Assembly (NCBI RefSeq): GCF_008180195.1
Contig: NZ_VTAV01000003.1
Coordinates: forward strand, 248,001-312,000
From: Sphingobacterium phlebotomi
Lineage (GTDB): Bacteria; Bacteroidota; Bacteroidia; Sphingobacteriales; Sphingobacteriaceae
Direction: 5' to 3'
DNA length: 64,000 nt
This document shows, piece after piece, positions 55,601-63,837 of the stretch. The notes below the pieces were generated by a model. The model made no database searches, had not been told where the DNA came from, and was given only the letters and a program-made list of their open reading frames with translations. A program made the position numbers and the translations under genes. Each line of letters opens with the position of its first letter. The first letter of the stretch is position 1.

Positions 55601-57246
55601 CGTTCGCGATTATCGCCGGATTGATACCGCTGATGCTGGCTTCGGGAGCAGGTGCTATTGGAAACCGAACGATTGGTACCGCTTCTGTAGGTGGAATGTT
55701 CGTGGGAACGTTATTTGGCGTCATTATTATTCCGGGGTTATATGTCCTATGTTCGCGTAAGAAAAAGGAAAAGAAAGTAAAGAAGGAGAGAATGATACCC
55801 AAAGTCGTCACATTATTGGCCGTTACCGGATTGATTGTATCGTGTAGCGTACCCAAGCAGTTGGAAAAAGGGACACATGCTGAACTGCCCGCGCAGTTTA
55901 ATGGGGATAGTCTGACGCTAATAGATGCAGATACGACAACTATCGCTTACCGGCCTTGGAAGGATGTATTTACGGATCCGTACTTAAAAGAGTTGATCGA
56001 TTCGGCATTGATCTATAATTATGATTTGCAGCAAGCTGTGCAGCGTATTGAAATTGCGCAAGCGAGTTTTAAGCAACGAAAAGCAGCTTTATTGCCTAGT
56101 TTAGACTTGGCAGCCGAAGCGGGATTACGGAAGTATGGATTCTATACGGAAGAGGGTATTGGGAATTATGATACTGGCTTTTCCGAGAACTTGAAAGACG
56201 ATGAACAGATTCCTGAAATATTACCGGATTATTTTGTAGGCGTTCGGGCGTCTTGGGAACTGGATTTATGGGGTAAATTACGTGCGCAGAAGAATGCTGC
56301 ATTTAATAGCCTGCTAGCAGAAAATGAAGCGAGACGACTTGTGGAAACCGAATTGGTGACTAATATCGCTTCTGCGTATTATGAGCTGCTGAGCTTGGAT
56401 GCGAAGATTAATGTTTTTAATAACAATATCGTATTGAATGAGCAGGCTTTGGAGATCACCGAATTACAGAAAGATGCCGGTCGTGCTACACAGCTTGGCG
56501 TACAGCAGTTTAAAGCTTTTTTGGCAAATTCAAGAGGAGAGCGTGAACGTATTAAACAAGAAATTGTACTGTTGGAACATCATATTAATTACTTAACTGG
56601 GCGATTTAATACAGCGGTTCAACGAACAGAAGTTGGATTTGGCGCGCAACCTTTGTTTGAAAAATTGGACGTAGGAGCACCTTTTCAAATGCTAGCCTTG
56701 CGACCGGATATTAGGGAAGCATCGTTTCAACTTATCGGCGCAGAGCAGGATGTGAAATTTGCAAAAGCCGCATTCCTTCCTAGTGTTGTATTGTCCCCAT
56801 TCGTCGGTTTACAGGCGTTTAGTTTTAATAAGCTTACAAACATCGACAAGTCATTGACGTATGGGTTGACAGGTGGACTGACGGCACCAATTTTCAATCA
56901 GCGCCAGCTTAAAAGTCAGTATGAGACCTACAAAGCCATGTACGGGCTAAGTTTTCTGGAATATGAAAAGCGGGTGCTTAATGCTTATAACGAGGTTTCG
57001 AACGCCGTAAAAACACAAGATCATATCGAACAGCGACAGCAGTATATCCAAGAGGAAGTGGAGGCACTCAAAGGTGCCGTGGCTGCCGCGAACGAATTGT
57101 TTATCGCCGGACGTGTATCTTACCTGGAAATTATTACGGCACAAAAAGATGCGGTAGCTGCTGAATTAGATGAGGTGGAAGTACAGAAAGAAGAATTGTT
57201 GAATGAGATCGTCATTTACAAGGCACTTGGAGGAGGTTGGCAATAG
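52669..57246 (+). CDS. RND efflux pump fused to TolC-type outer-membrane channel
   Basis: 1525 codons without interruption. Residues 1-1040 are a full HAE1/AcrB-type pump: first helix at 10-30, FQDFRATIIPILAVPVSLIG, the TM4 motif GIVVDNGIVVVEAV with Asp409 and Asn410 (the second is Asp in AcrB), GLLGKNAILIVEYAV with the conserved Lys, and the usual C-terminal basic end. Residues 1042-1525 are a complete OprM/NodT-type channel with its own lipoprotein signal (LLAVTGLIVSC), ASWELDLWGKLRAQ, LRPDIREA and YNEVSNAV. ATG 55792 is preceded by AAGGAGAG, so the channel may also be made separately; otherwise signal peptidase II could cut it free. It exports drugs or other compounds. Confidence 0.92.
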   Translation: MFETYIKRPVLSLVISIFITLLGLLALFTLPITQFPDIVPPSVVVTANYTGANAEVSTDAVAIPLERAINGVAGMTSMNTVSTNNGSTLIQVTFNVGVDPDIASVNVQNRVATVLDELPEEVIRAGVITEKEVNSMLMYLNIYTTDETADERFIYNFTDINILKELKRIEGVGFAEIMGFKDYAMRVWLKPDRLASYQISTEEVIEALRRQNIEAAPGQTGIGSDKTVNMQQYVLRYPGRFTEPEEYENVPIRANSDGSILRIRDIAEVEFGSLEYEMASKADGRPSASIMMKQLPGSNAQDVIQRVKDRMEELKVMTFPPGMEFSMGYDVSRFLDASMSSVIKTLIEAFILVFLVVFIFLQDFRATIIPILAVPVSLIGALFFMLMMGFSINLLTLFALVLAIGIVVDNGIVVVEAVFAKMEEEHLPPMEATLAAMKEVGSAVIAITLVMSAVFIPVAFLSGPVGVFYRQFSLTLAAAIVISGINALTLTPALCALILRSPHDKKESNSWLSRFFKKFNTSYDKTAGGYKKLLTRIAGRRMITVGMLICFFVVTWGASSILPSGFIPTEDQGMVYVNVTTPPGATVDRTERALNEVDEIARSLESVETVSTLAGYSLLTEVSGASYGMGMINLKPWDERDVTVNDVMRELQEKTAHIADAEIEFFPPPTVPGFGNASGFELRLLDRSGNEDLNQTAEVVEDFITALNNSEAIEGVSSSFDVSFPQYMLEVDYDMAAKRGISVENAMTTLQTLMGSFYATNFIRFGQMYKVMVQADPHYRQRPEDVLNLFVKTADGEMVPYSSFIQMKRIYGPEQITRYNMFTSAMLNGQPAPGFSTGQAIETIQQLAEQLPQGYVIEWAGMTREQVISGNQAVYIFALCLVFVYLLLSAQYESFLLPLPVILGLPAGIFGSFLFLKLFGLENDIYAQVALVMLIGLLGKNAILIVEYAVLKQKQGMSVLQAAIEGAYVRLRPILMTSFAIIAGLIPLMLASGAGAIGNRTIGTASVGGMFVGTLFGVIIIPGLYVLCSRKKKEKKVKKERMIPKVVTLLAVTGLIVSCSVPKQLEKGTHAELPAQFNGDSLTLIDADTTTIAYRPWKDVFTDPYLKELIDSALIYNYDLQQAVQRIEIAQASFKQRKAALLPSLDLAAEAGLRKYGFYTEEGIGNYDTGFSENLKDDEQIPEILPDYFVGVRASWELDLWGKLRAQKNAAFNSLLAENEARRLVETELVTNIASAYYELLSLDAKINVFNNNIVLNEQALEITELQKDAGRATQLGVQQFKAFLANSRGERERIKQEIVLLEHHINYLTGRFNTAVQRTEVGFGAQPLFEKLDVGAPFQMLALRPDIREASFQLIGAEQDVKFAKAAFLPSVVLSPFVGLQAFSFNKLTNIDKSLTYGLTGGLTAPIFNQRQLKSQYETYKAMYGLSFLEYEKRVLNAYNEVSNAVKTQDHIEQRQQYIQEEVEALKGAVAAANELFIAGRVSYLEIITAQKDAVAAELDEVEVQKEELLNEIVIYKALGGGWQ

Positions 57247-57252
57247 GCATTG

Positions 57253-58047
57253 CTAAAGCTCCTCCTTCAGGATTTTTTCCAGTTCCTCTGGACTGAGGTT
57301 CATATTGATGTTTCCATCTTTGGCAAAAGATATTTCACCTGTTTCTTCCGATACGATAACCGCAACTGCTTCGGATACTTCGGTGACACCGATGGCCGCC
57401 CGGTGGCGTAACCCAAATTGGGGAGGTAAATCTTCACTATCGGATAGTGGTAACACACAGCTCGCGGTCATAACGCGAAAGTCGACAATAACGGCGGCAC
57501 CATCATGTAGCGGGCTGTTTTTAAAAAAAATACTTTCCAATAAACGCTTAGATACAGGGGCGTCAATATATTCGCCACTTGATTGATAGTATTCTTCGTC
57601 AAAGTAGCGGGAGAATACGAGCAGGGCTCCTGTACGGGAGCGGGACATGCTACGGCACGCATCAATAATAGGTTTTATTTGTTCGCCGTTATCAATTTGC
57701 GATGTTTTTTTATTGTTTAGAAAAGACCAAAAGAACTTCTTCCGCCGCAAGGAAATATTTTTTCCGATATGGATTAAAAAGCGCCGTATTTCCTGTTGAA
57801 AAACCACGATTAAGGCTATGGAACCAACAGATATGAATCCTCCAAAAATTTCCGTGAGCAGGCGCATTTCCATTTGTTTCACGACCAGGTAGATGCCATA
57901 AAAAAGACCTACCCCTATCAAGATATTAACGGCAATAGTGCCCTTTATTAAACTGTATATATAATAGATGATAATGGCCACCAGTAAAATATCAATGATG
58001 TCCAGTAGGCGGAAGCCGCTGAGAATATTTGGATCAAGATTATTCAT
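57253..58047 (-). CDS. cdaA: Diadenylate cyclase CdaA
   Basis: 264 residues from the ATG at 58047 (MNNLDPNILS); the frame stays open to 58230 but that part runs past the pdxJ start on the other strand. Three membrane helices (about 17-33, 38-56, 66-84) precede the DAC catalytic domain. The active-site motifs HDGAAVI (Asp182-Gly-Ala) and RHRAA (214-218) are intact. It makes the second messenger cyclic di-AMP from two ATP. Convergent with the RND-TolC gene, with a 6-bp gap, and divergent from pdxJ. Confidence 0.93.
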   Translation of the reverse strand: MNNLDPNILSGFRLLDIIDILLVAIIIYYIYSLIKGTIAVNILIGVGLFYGIYLVVKQMEMRLLTEIFGGFISVGSIALIVVFQQEIRRFLIHIGKNISLRRKKFFWSFLNNKKTSQIDNGEQIKPIIDACRSMSRSRTGALLVFSRYFDEEYYQSSGEYIDAPVSKRLLESIFFKNSPLHDGAAVIVDFRVMTASCVLPLSDSEDLPPQFGLRHRAAIGVTEVSEAVAVIVSEETGEISFAKDGNINMNLSPEELEKILKEEL

Positions 58048-58111
58048 TAACTGTTTGCAATTTAAGGTTTTTTTTGGATTTTCGTAGTAGGGGTAGAAAA
58101 ACAAAAACATC

Positions 58112-58831
58112 ATGACAAAACTATCAGTAAACATCAACAAAATAGCAACACTAAGAAATTCCAGGGGAGGGAATATCCCTAATGTAGTAGCTGCTGCATT
58201 GGCCTGTGAACGCTTTGGTGCACAGGGCATAACCGTGCATCCGCGTCCGGATGAAAGACATATACGTTACCAAGATGTTTATGATCTCAAAGCCGAGATT
58301 ACAACGGAATTCAATATAGAGGGAAATTGTCAGGAACAAAAATTTATAGACCTTGTGTTGGCGAACAAACCGACGCAGGTAACGTTGGTTCCCGATGTGC
58401 TTGATCAGATTACCTCCAATCATGGCTGGGATACGATCAAAAACAGAGACTATTTGAAAGATATGGTGAAACGTTTTCAAGATAGTGGAATTCGCGTATC
58501 TATTTTTGTTGACCCCGATGAAGCGATGGTGGAAGGTGCGGCAGAAACCGGTACGGATAGAATAGAGCTCTACACGGAGGCTTATGCAGCGGAATTTGGT
58601 TACGATGATCAAACAGCGATAACACCCTATATAAAAGCAGCTCGAAAAGCACAAGAAGTGGGACTTGGACTAAATGCCGGTCATGATCTGGATCTTCATA
58701 ACCTAAAATATTTTAACGAACGTATTCCGGGACTTCTTGAAGTCAGTATTGGTCATGCACTGATTGCAGATGCATTATATCTGGGGTTGGAAGAAACTAT
58801 AAAACGCTATTTGGCTTGTTTAAAAGTGTAG
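58112..58831 (+). CDS. pdxJ: Pyridoxine 5'-phosphate synthase
   Basis: 239 residues. It joins 1-deoxy-D-xylulose 5-phosphate and 3-amino-2-oxopropyl phosphate in vitamin B6 synthesis. [17 protein letters not shown] at the start, [16 protein letters not shown] with the catalytic region, and [15 protein letters not shown] with the conserved His, then [18 protein letters not shown] (beta/alpha)8 barrel of normal length. Divergent from cdaA with 64 bp between starts. Confidence 0.97.
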   Translation: MTKLSVNINKIATLRNSRGGNIPNVVAAALACERFGAQGITVHPRPDERHIRYQDVYDLKAEITTEFNIEGNCQEQKFIDLVLANKPTQVTLVPDVLDQITSNHGWDTIKNRDYLKDMVKRFQDSGIRVSIFVDPDEAMVEGAAETGTDRIELYTEAYAAEFGYDDQTAITPYIKAARKAQEVGLGLNAGHDLDLHNLKYFNERIPGLLEVSIGHALIADALYLGLEETIKRYLACLKV

Positions 58832-58854
58832 GTATATTTTTGGTATACCTACAC
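58826..58854. terminator. Hairpin between convergent pdxJ and lepB
   Basis: Perfect 11-bp arms GTGTAGGTATA (58826-58836) and TATACCTACAC (58844-58854) with a 7-base loop. The first arm includes the pdxJ stop. T's follow only weakly on the minus strand (TTTTA), so it may end lepB transcripts better than pdxJ ones. Confidence 0.6.
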
Positions 58855-58861
58855 CTCCTAT

Positions 58862-60352
58862 TTAATTAATTCCCTTAAATATTCTATTCCATCGTATTTT
58901 CGAGAGGAATGTTCCTTTTTCATCCCAGCTCATCCAGGTAAATAGCGCCTTACCCACGATATGATCTTCGGGAACAAAACCCCATGAACGGGAGTCTAAC
59001 GAGTTATGTCTGTTATCGCCCATCATCCAATAATAGTTTTGTTTAAAGGTATAGCTTATTGCTTGTTCGCCGTTAATATAATAACTCCCGGCTTTTTTCT
59101 CTAGCGTATTGCCTTCGTAATCACGTATGGCGCGACCATATAGTGGAACGGTAAGGGAATCGAGGTTTACCGTCCATCCTTTCGCGGGAATGGTGAGTGG
59201 TCCGAAATTATCAATGGTCCAATGATAATGTTTGTCATGAGGATAGGCAGTTGTGCTTTCATCAATAATCATTTCAACATCCTTTACATTTCCCCAATTT
59301 TTGATCATTTCGGCTTGAGGTACCGTTATGTGCATCATGAAGACGCTGGGATCGGACATTTGTTGAAAATCTATACGTAAATCGTGCATCCTCTCACGGT
59401 TAAGTCCTGATCCATCTGTATAAACAAAATAGGCATGTTGCATCCCGGGAGGGGTAAAGGCCGGCTCTCCATTTATCAGTAGTTTTGCCCGTTCTAGAGA
59501 TACGACGTCGCCGGGCATTCCAACGCAACGTTTGATATAGTTTTCACGTTTGTCGATTGGACGGGTGACAATCGTAAATTGATTGTGTACGGTCTCTTTT
59601 CCCATATTGCGTACGAGATCCGCATAGGTAGTTTCTTGATATTCCAAAGCTACGGTGTCTCCAGCTGGAAAATTAAAGACGACCACATCATTCCGCTTGA
59701 TTTCTTGAAAACCGGGAAGACGCTTGTAGGGTAATTGTACGACTTCAGAATAGGCTTTGCCTCCTGTAACAGGCATGGTGTGGTGTGCGAATGGAAAAGC
59801 AATAGGGGTGATGGGGACGCGTGGTCCATAATTCAGCTTACTTACAAACAAGAAGTCACCAATCAATAGACTCCGTTCCATCGATCCCGTGGGAATCATA
59901 TAGGCTTCGATAAGAAAACCTCTAATCAAAGACGCTGCTACGGTTGCAAAAATAATAGCATCCGCCCACTCACGTGATACGGATTTCTTGTAGGGATATT
60001 TTTTATGGAACTCTTCTGTGTTAGATTGTCCTAAGTATTTTACGTTAGGGTCTCTTCCCCACAACGGCAAAAATATAAAAGGTAATAATACCGCTACAAC
60101 GGTTTCCCAAAACCTACGTTTTCCGAAGCTTTTTAGAAAATCGAGATACAGGGCATAAAAAATAAAAATATTCACGATCGGTACAAGGAGGAGGAGGACC
60201 CACCATGTGGGGCGAGCGGTCAGTTGTGCCATGATGTATTCCCTGTAAAAAGGGATAATAGCTTCCCAACCCTGTTTTCCGGCCTTTGTGAATAGCAACC
60301 ACAATCCGTATAAAGTGGCAATAGTTAATATGGCGAAAATTATATAATACAT
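58862..60352 (-). CDS. lepB: Signal peptidase I with N-terminal DUF5684-like membrane domain
   Basis: 496 residues, longer than usual. Residues 1-100 hold about three helices resembling DUF5684 (GWEAIIPFYREYIMAQLT near 29-46). The peptidase follows: a helix at 131-150, catalytic Ser157 in IPTGSMERSLL, catalytic Lys274 in NYIKRCVGMPGD, and the last box MMGDNRHNSLDSRSWGFV. A large insert between boxes D and E carries extra periplasmic sequence. It removes signal peptides of exported proteins. Starts five bases after the dapB stop. Confidence 0.95.
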   Translation of the reverse strand: MYYIIFAILTIATLYGLWLLFTKAGKQGWEAIIPFYREYIMAQLTARPTWWVLLLLVPIVNIFIFYALYLDFLKSFGKRRFWETVVAVLLPFIFLPLWGRDPNVKYLGQSNTEEFHKKYPYKKSVSREWADAIIFATVAASLIRGFLIEAYMIPTGSMERSLLIGDFLFVSKLNYGPRVPITPIAFPFAHHTMPVTGGKAYSEVVQLPYKRLPGFQEIKRNDVVVFNFPAGDTVALEYQETTYADLVRNMGKETVHNQFTIVTRPIDKRENYIKRCVGMPGDVVSLERAKLLINGEPAFTPPGMQHAYFVYTDGSGLNRERMHDLRIDFQQMSDPSVFMMHITVPQAEMIKNWGNVKDVEMIIDESTTAYPHDKHYHWTIDNFGPLTIPAKGWTVNLDSLTVPLYGRAIRDYEGNTLEKKAGSYYINGEQAISYTFKQNYYWMMGDNRHNSLDSRSWGFVPEDHIVGKALFTWMSWDEKGTFLSKIRWNRIFKGIN

Positions 60353-60357
60353 ATTTG

Positions 60358-61098
60358 TTAAATAAAATCAAACATCTCTGTTACTTGATAAAATCCTTGT
60401 TTATCCTGTAACCATTCAGCGGCAACAACAGCTCCCAAAGCGAAACCAGCACGGCTATGTGCCGTGTGTTTAAATTCGATCTGATCAACTTCAGAGCTGT
60501 ATACAACGGTGTGTGTACCGGGAACTTCTTCTATACGATGGCTTTCAATTAGTAACTCATCCGGTTTTGGAATTACTTCTTCTCCTTCGCCAATAACATC
60601 GTTCACCCATTTTGTTTTACTAGGTGTGTTGTCTAAAATTCCTTCCGCGATGGTAATTGCAGTCCCGCTTGGAGCGTCGAGCTTGTGGATATGGTGTATT
60701 TCCTCCACCTGTACGTCGTATTGCTTGTAGGGGTTTATCGCTTTCGCCAATAGTTTATTGATATGGAAAAAAACGTTTACGCCGATGCTGAAATTAGAAC
60801 CGTACAGCATGGTTTGATTTTCATCTTCGCATATCGATTTTACTTCATCCAAATGGGCGTACCAACCCGTGGTACCCACAACGATGGGTAAATTTGCTTC
60901 AAAGCACAAGTGGATGTTGTCCAACGCCGCCGCCGGTTCACTAAAATCTATGGCCACGTCTGCTTCAGCAAGATCATTTGCTGAAATAGATTCGCGGTTG
61001 TCTTTATCGACAATGAAAAAAATTTCATGACCACGCTTCATCGCAAATTTTTCGATAAGCTGCCCCATTTTGCCGTAACCTAAAATCACTACTTTCAT
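60358..61098 (-). CDS. dapB: 4-hydroxy-tetrahydrodipicolinate reductase
   Basis: 246 residues. NAD(P)H-binding GYGKMGQ (7-13), then VVGTTGWY, and the substrate motif EIHHIHKLDAPSGTA with the catalytic His-Lys pair. Makes tetrahydrodipicolinate for lysine and peptidoglycan diaminopimelate. Part of the parA-parB-DUF5683-dapB-lepB row. Confidence 0.97.
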   Translation of the reverse strand: MKVVILGYGKMGQLIEKFAMKRGHEIFFIVDKDNRESISANDLAEADVAIDFSEPAAALDNIHLCFEANLPIVVGTTGWYAHLDEVKSICEDENQTMLYGSNFSIGVNVFFHINKLLAKAINPYKQYDVQVEEIHHIHKLDAPSGTAITIAEGILDNTPSKTKWVNDVIGEGEEVIPKPDELLIESHRIEEVPGTHTVVYSSEVDQIEFKHTAHSRAGFALGAVVAAEWLQDKQGFYQVTEMFDFI

Positions 61099-61117
61099 AT
61101 CTGATAACTGGTTAATT

Positions 61118-61900
61118 TTATTTTAAATTCATTGTAAGTTTGATACCTGGTGCTACGCCGAAACCTCCTAAAGCGTGAGACCCTGCTAACGCGGTATTCA
61201 CATTGGGCATAAGTGTGGGGCGAATTCGCATGGTCATGTCGGAGCCAATATTCCATCTATATTTTAACATAGAGTCTACATAAGCTTCTACAACGTTCAG
61301 CCCCCAGAAACCGGCCGTGATGAGAATAGTCAAATCCCTATTTCTACGGCCGTAATCCTTTTGTTGAACTAAGCCTTGCGTGCCCCAATTAATGAGGTCC
61401 GGATCATTCGGTTCATCATTGTACTTTATTCGATACTCCAATTCATCCAAGAATTTTTTATAATACCATTGCCAATAATCGAATACGACATATCCTGTGA
61501 CCAACCCGCCATATATAATAGGTACTTTAACCCACCATAATCCTTTATTGGTATATTGTCCCCATCCAGGTAAAATCAAAGAACGTTTCCAAGCTGTACG
61601 GGAAATCTGTTCGATTTCCAAACGAGCGGAATCCTTTTTAATGTCCTTATAATAATATTTTTCTCGTTCTTTCTCTGCTTTTTCCCTTGCTCTGCGCTCT
61701 TTCCGTGTTTCTTTTATCACGCTGTCCTGCACAGCTCCGAGCGTGTCTTGCGGCATATCTACCGAATCTTTGAGGACAATCTTTGTCTTAACGGTATCTA
61801 TTTCCGTTGTATCTATGATGTTGGTAGTCGTATCCCGCTCTTGTGCATTTAAGCTTAACGTGAAGGAAACAATCAAAAACAGTATAAATATGTAACGCAT
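61118..61900 (-). CDS. DUF5683 protein
   Basis: 260 residues. A signal peptide (about 1-19), a low-complexity charged stretch with KETRKERRAREKAEKERE (about 64-83), then the DUF5683 domain: SRTAWKRSLILPGWGQYTN, with two hydrophobic segments in the following 60 residues, and NRDLTILITAGFWGLNVVEAYVD. Bacteroidota keep it between parB and dapB. Function unknown; it is probably in the envelope. Its first base overlaps the parB stop. Confidence 0.88.
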   Translation of the reverse strand: MRYIFILFLIVSFTLSLNAQERDTTTNIIDTTEIDTVKTKIVLKDSVDMPQDTLGAVQDSVIKETRKERRAREKAEKEREKYYYKDIKKDSARLEIEQISRTAWKRSLILPGWGQYTNKGLWWVKVPIIYGGLVTGYVVFDYWQWYYKKFLDELEYRIKYNDEPNDPDLINWGTQGLVQQKDYGRRNRDLTILITAGFWGLNVVEAYVDSMLKYRWNIGSDMTMRIRPTLMPNVNTALAGSHALGGFGVAPGIKLTMNLK

Positions 61901-62817
61901 TACCAGTCCAATAATTCCAAGATACGACTTAAATCGTCTTCACTCTCAAAAGGAATCTCAATAGCTCCTTTGCCTCTGCTGTTTTTCAGGTTTAGTTTTA
62001 CACGTGTAGAAAACCTGGACGCCAGATCATCCTCAATCTTTTGGTATTGGAAATCTAGTTGCTTACCTACTGGATTTTTCTTCGGTTTGTTCTGTTGCTG
62101 TATATTGCGGACTAAAATCTCAGCCATCCGTACAGAAAGCCCCTTGTCAATAATTTCTTGATAGACATACAGTTGTTTTTCCACTTCGCCTACGTTAATT
62201 AGCGCACGTGCATGTCCCATAGAGATCTGTCCATCGCGGATGCCAGCTTGAATAACAGGAGGTAATTTTAACAAACGAAGATAGTTGGTTACGGTAGAAC
62301 GATTTTTGCTTACCCGTTCGCCGAGCTCTTCTTGTTTAAGATTACATTCCTCAATCATACGCTGGAAACTCAATGCGACTTCAATAGCATTGAGGTTCTC
62401 ACGCTGGATATTCTCGATAAGTGCCATTTCCAACATCTGTTGGTCGTTGGCCGTACGGACGTACGCTGGTATATCATCAATACCAGCTAATTTTGCTGCT
62501 CGTAGACGACGCTCTCCACTAATTAATTGGTACTCATTCTTTCCTACCTGACGGACTGTTATCGGTTGGATTAACCCTTGTGTTTTAATAGATTCGGAAA
62601 GTTCCTGCAAGGCTTGTTCATCGAAATCCGTACGGGGCTGGAAAGGGTTAACGGCTACCTGACTAATTTTGATAAAATTAATACTGCCAGCGGCCGTATT
62701 GGTGTTTTCTTTCGCTACAGAGTCTCCTTTAGCCACATTCTTTGTTATTTGCACATCGTCACCTTGTAATAGTGCACCCAAGCCCTTTCCTAATCCTGTT
62801 TTTCTTTGTAATGCCAT
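61900..62817 (-). CDS. parB: Chromosome-partition protein ParB
   Basis: 305 residues. The ParB N-domain has NPFQPRTDFDEQALQELSESI and the CTP-binding GERRLRAAKLAG; a helix-turn-helix follows with LGERVSKNRSTVTNYLRLLKLP; a C-terminal dimer domain closes the protein. The start GLGKGLGALLQG is typical. Binds parS sites and works with ParA; no exact parS was found in the window. Confidence 0.97.
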   Translation of the reverse strand: MALQRKTGLGKGLGALLQGDDVQITKNVAKGDSVAKENTNTAAGSINFIKISQVAVNPFQPRTDFDEQALQELSESIKTQGLIQPITVRQVGKNEYQLISGERRLRAAKLAGIDDIPAYVRTANDQQMLEMALIENIQRENLNAIEVALSFQRMIEECNLKQEELGERVSKNRSTVTNYLRLLKLPPVIQAGIRDGQISMGHARALINVGEVEKQLYVYQEIIDKGLSVRMAEILVRNIQQQNKPKKNPVGKQLDFQYQKIEDDLASRFSTRVKLNLKNSRGKGAIEIPFESEDDLSRILELLDW

Positions 62818-62818
62818 A

Positions 62819-63616
62819 CTATACTGTTGCTGTTTGCGAATTCTCTGTAACTAAACCATTTTTCTGTAATATTTCACGTGCGAGATTTAAGTAGTTGATG
62901 GCACCTTTACACGATGCATCGTGCATAATGACGGAAATGCCAAAGCTAGGCGCCTCGCTTAATCTGGTATTCCGTTGAATGATGGTGTCAAAAACTAGAT
63001 CGCTGAAATGCGTACGAACCTCTTCTACCACTTGGTTCGACAGGCGTAGACGCACATCATACATGGTCAATAGGATACCTTCGATTTCTAAACTTGTATT
63101 CAGCCGTGTTTGAACAATTTTAATGGTGTTCAACAACTTTCCTAAACCTTCCAAAGCAAAATATTCACATTGTACCGGGATAACAACCGAGTCGGATGCG
63201 GTTAATGCATTTATAGTAATTAATCCCAACGAGGGTGAACAGTCTATGATAACGAAGTCGTAGTCGTCTTTTACTTCATCCAACATTTTCTTCATTTTGA
63301 ACTCTCGTTCATGCATATTGATCATTTCAATCTCTGCACCCACGAGGTCAATATGTGCCGGTAGCAAATCGAGATTAGGTGTGTCTGTTTGTTGGATAGC
63401 CTCGCGCGGCGGCAGGTCGTTCACCAAACATTCATATACGCTCGCCTTGATCACTCGAGGATCAAAACCAATCCCCGAAGTGGAATTTGCTTGAGGGTCG
63501 GCATCTACCAATAATGTCTTATGCTCCAAAACAGCCAAACTCGCCGCCAAATTGATGGAAGTTGTTGTCTTTCCTACGCCGCCTTTCTGATTGGCTATTG
63601 CTATTATTTTTCCCAT
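62819..63616 (-). CDS. parA: Chromosome-partition ATPase ParA (Soj)
   Basis: 265 residues. Deviant Walker A KGGVGKTTTS (11-20), IDCSPSLGLITINAL for Walker B region, and the ParA/MinD fold throughout. Moves the chromosome origin together with ParB, whose gene starts one base after. Its location suggests the region is not far from the chromosome origin, as usual for parAB, though no origin is seen here. Confidence 0.97.
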   Translation of the reverse strand: MGKIIAIANQKGGVGKTTTSINLAASLAVLEHKTLLVDADPQANSTSGIGFDPRVIKASVYECLVNDLPPREAIQQTDTPNLDLLPAHIDLVGAEIEMINMHEREFKMKKMLDEVKDDYDFVIIDCSPSLGLITINALTASDSVVIPVQCEYFALEGLGKLLNTIKIVQTRLNTSLEIEGILLTMYDVRLRLSNQVVEEVRTHFSDLVFDTIIQRNTRLSEAPSFGISVIMHDASCKGAINYLNLAREILQKNGLVTENSQTATV

Positions 63617-63664
63617 GAGATGAACCCCTTTTTTTATCTAAATGCCGACCGAATAAAACTTTCC

Positions 63665-63672
63665 CAAAGTTA
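63665..63672 (-). promoter_or_regulatory. Possible -7 box for parA operon
   Basis: Reads TAACTTTG on the minus strand, matching TAnnTTTG, about 50 bp before the parA start. The -33 element is not clear. Confidence 0.4.
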
Positions 63673-63837
63673 ACGCCAAATTTACATTCCTAAGATAAAG
63701 AAAATGCTTAAATGATGTTAAAAATCGTATTTTTGGCAAAAGCTCTTACCCAACGGCTAAGGTTGCTAAGATACAAAAAAATAGCATTACCCTTTTATAT
63801 AGAATGAGGGCTTTTTGTAACTGCACTATTTTATAAT

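Noticed and set aside
58048..58230. N-terminal extension of cdaA to 58230
   Set aside because: It would cover the pdxJ start on the other strand and put about 61 unrelated residues before the usual CdaA membrane helices. ATG 58047 gives the normal length.
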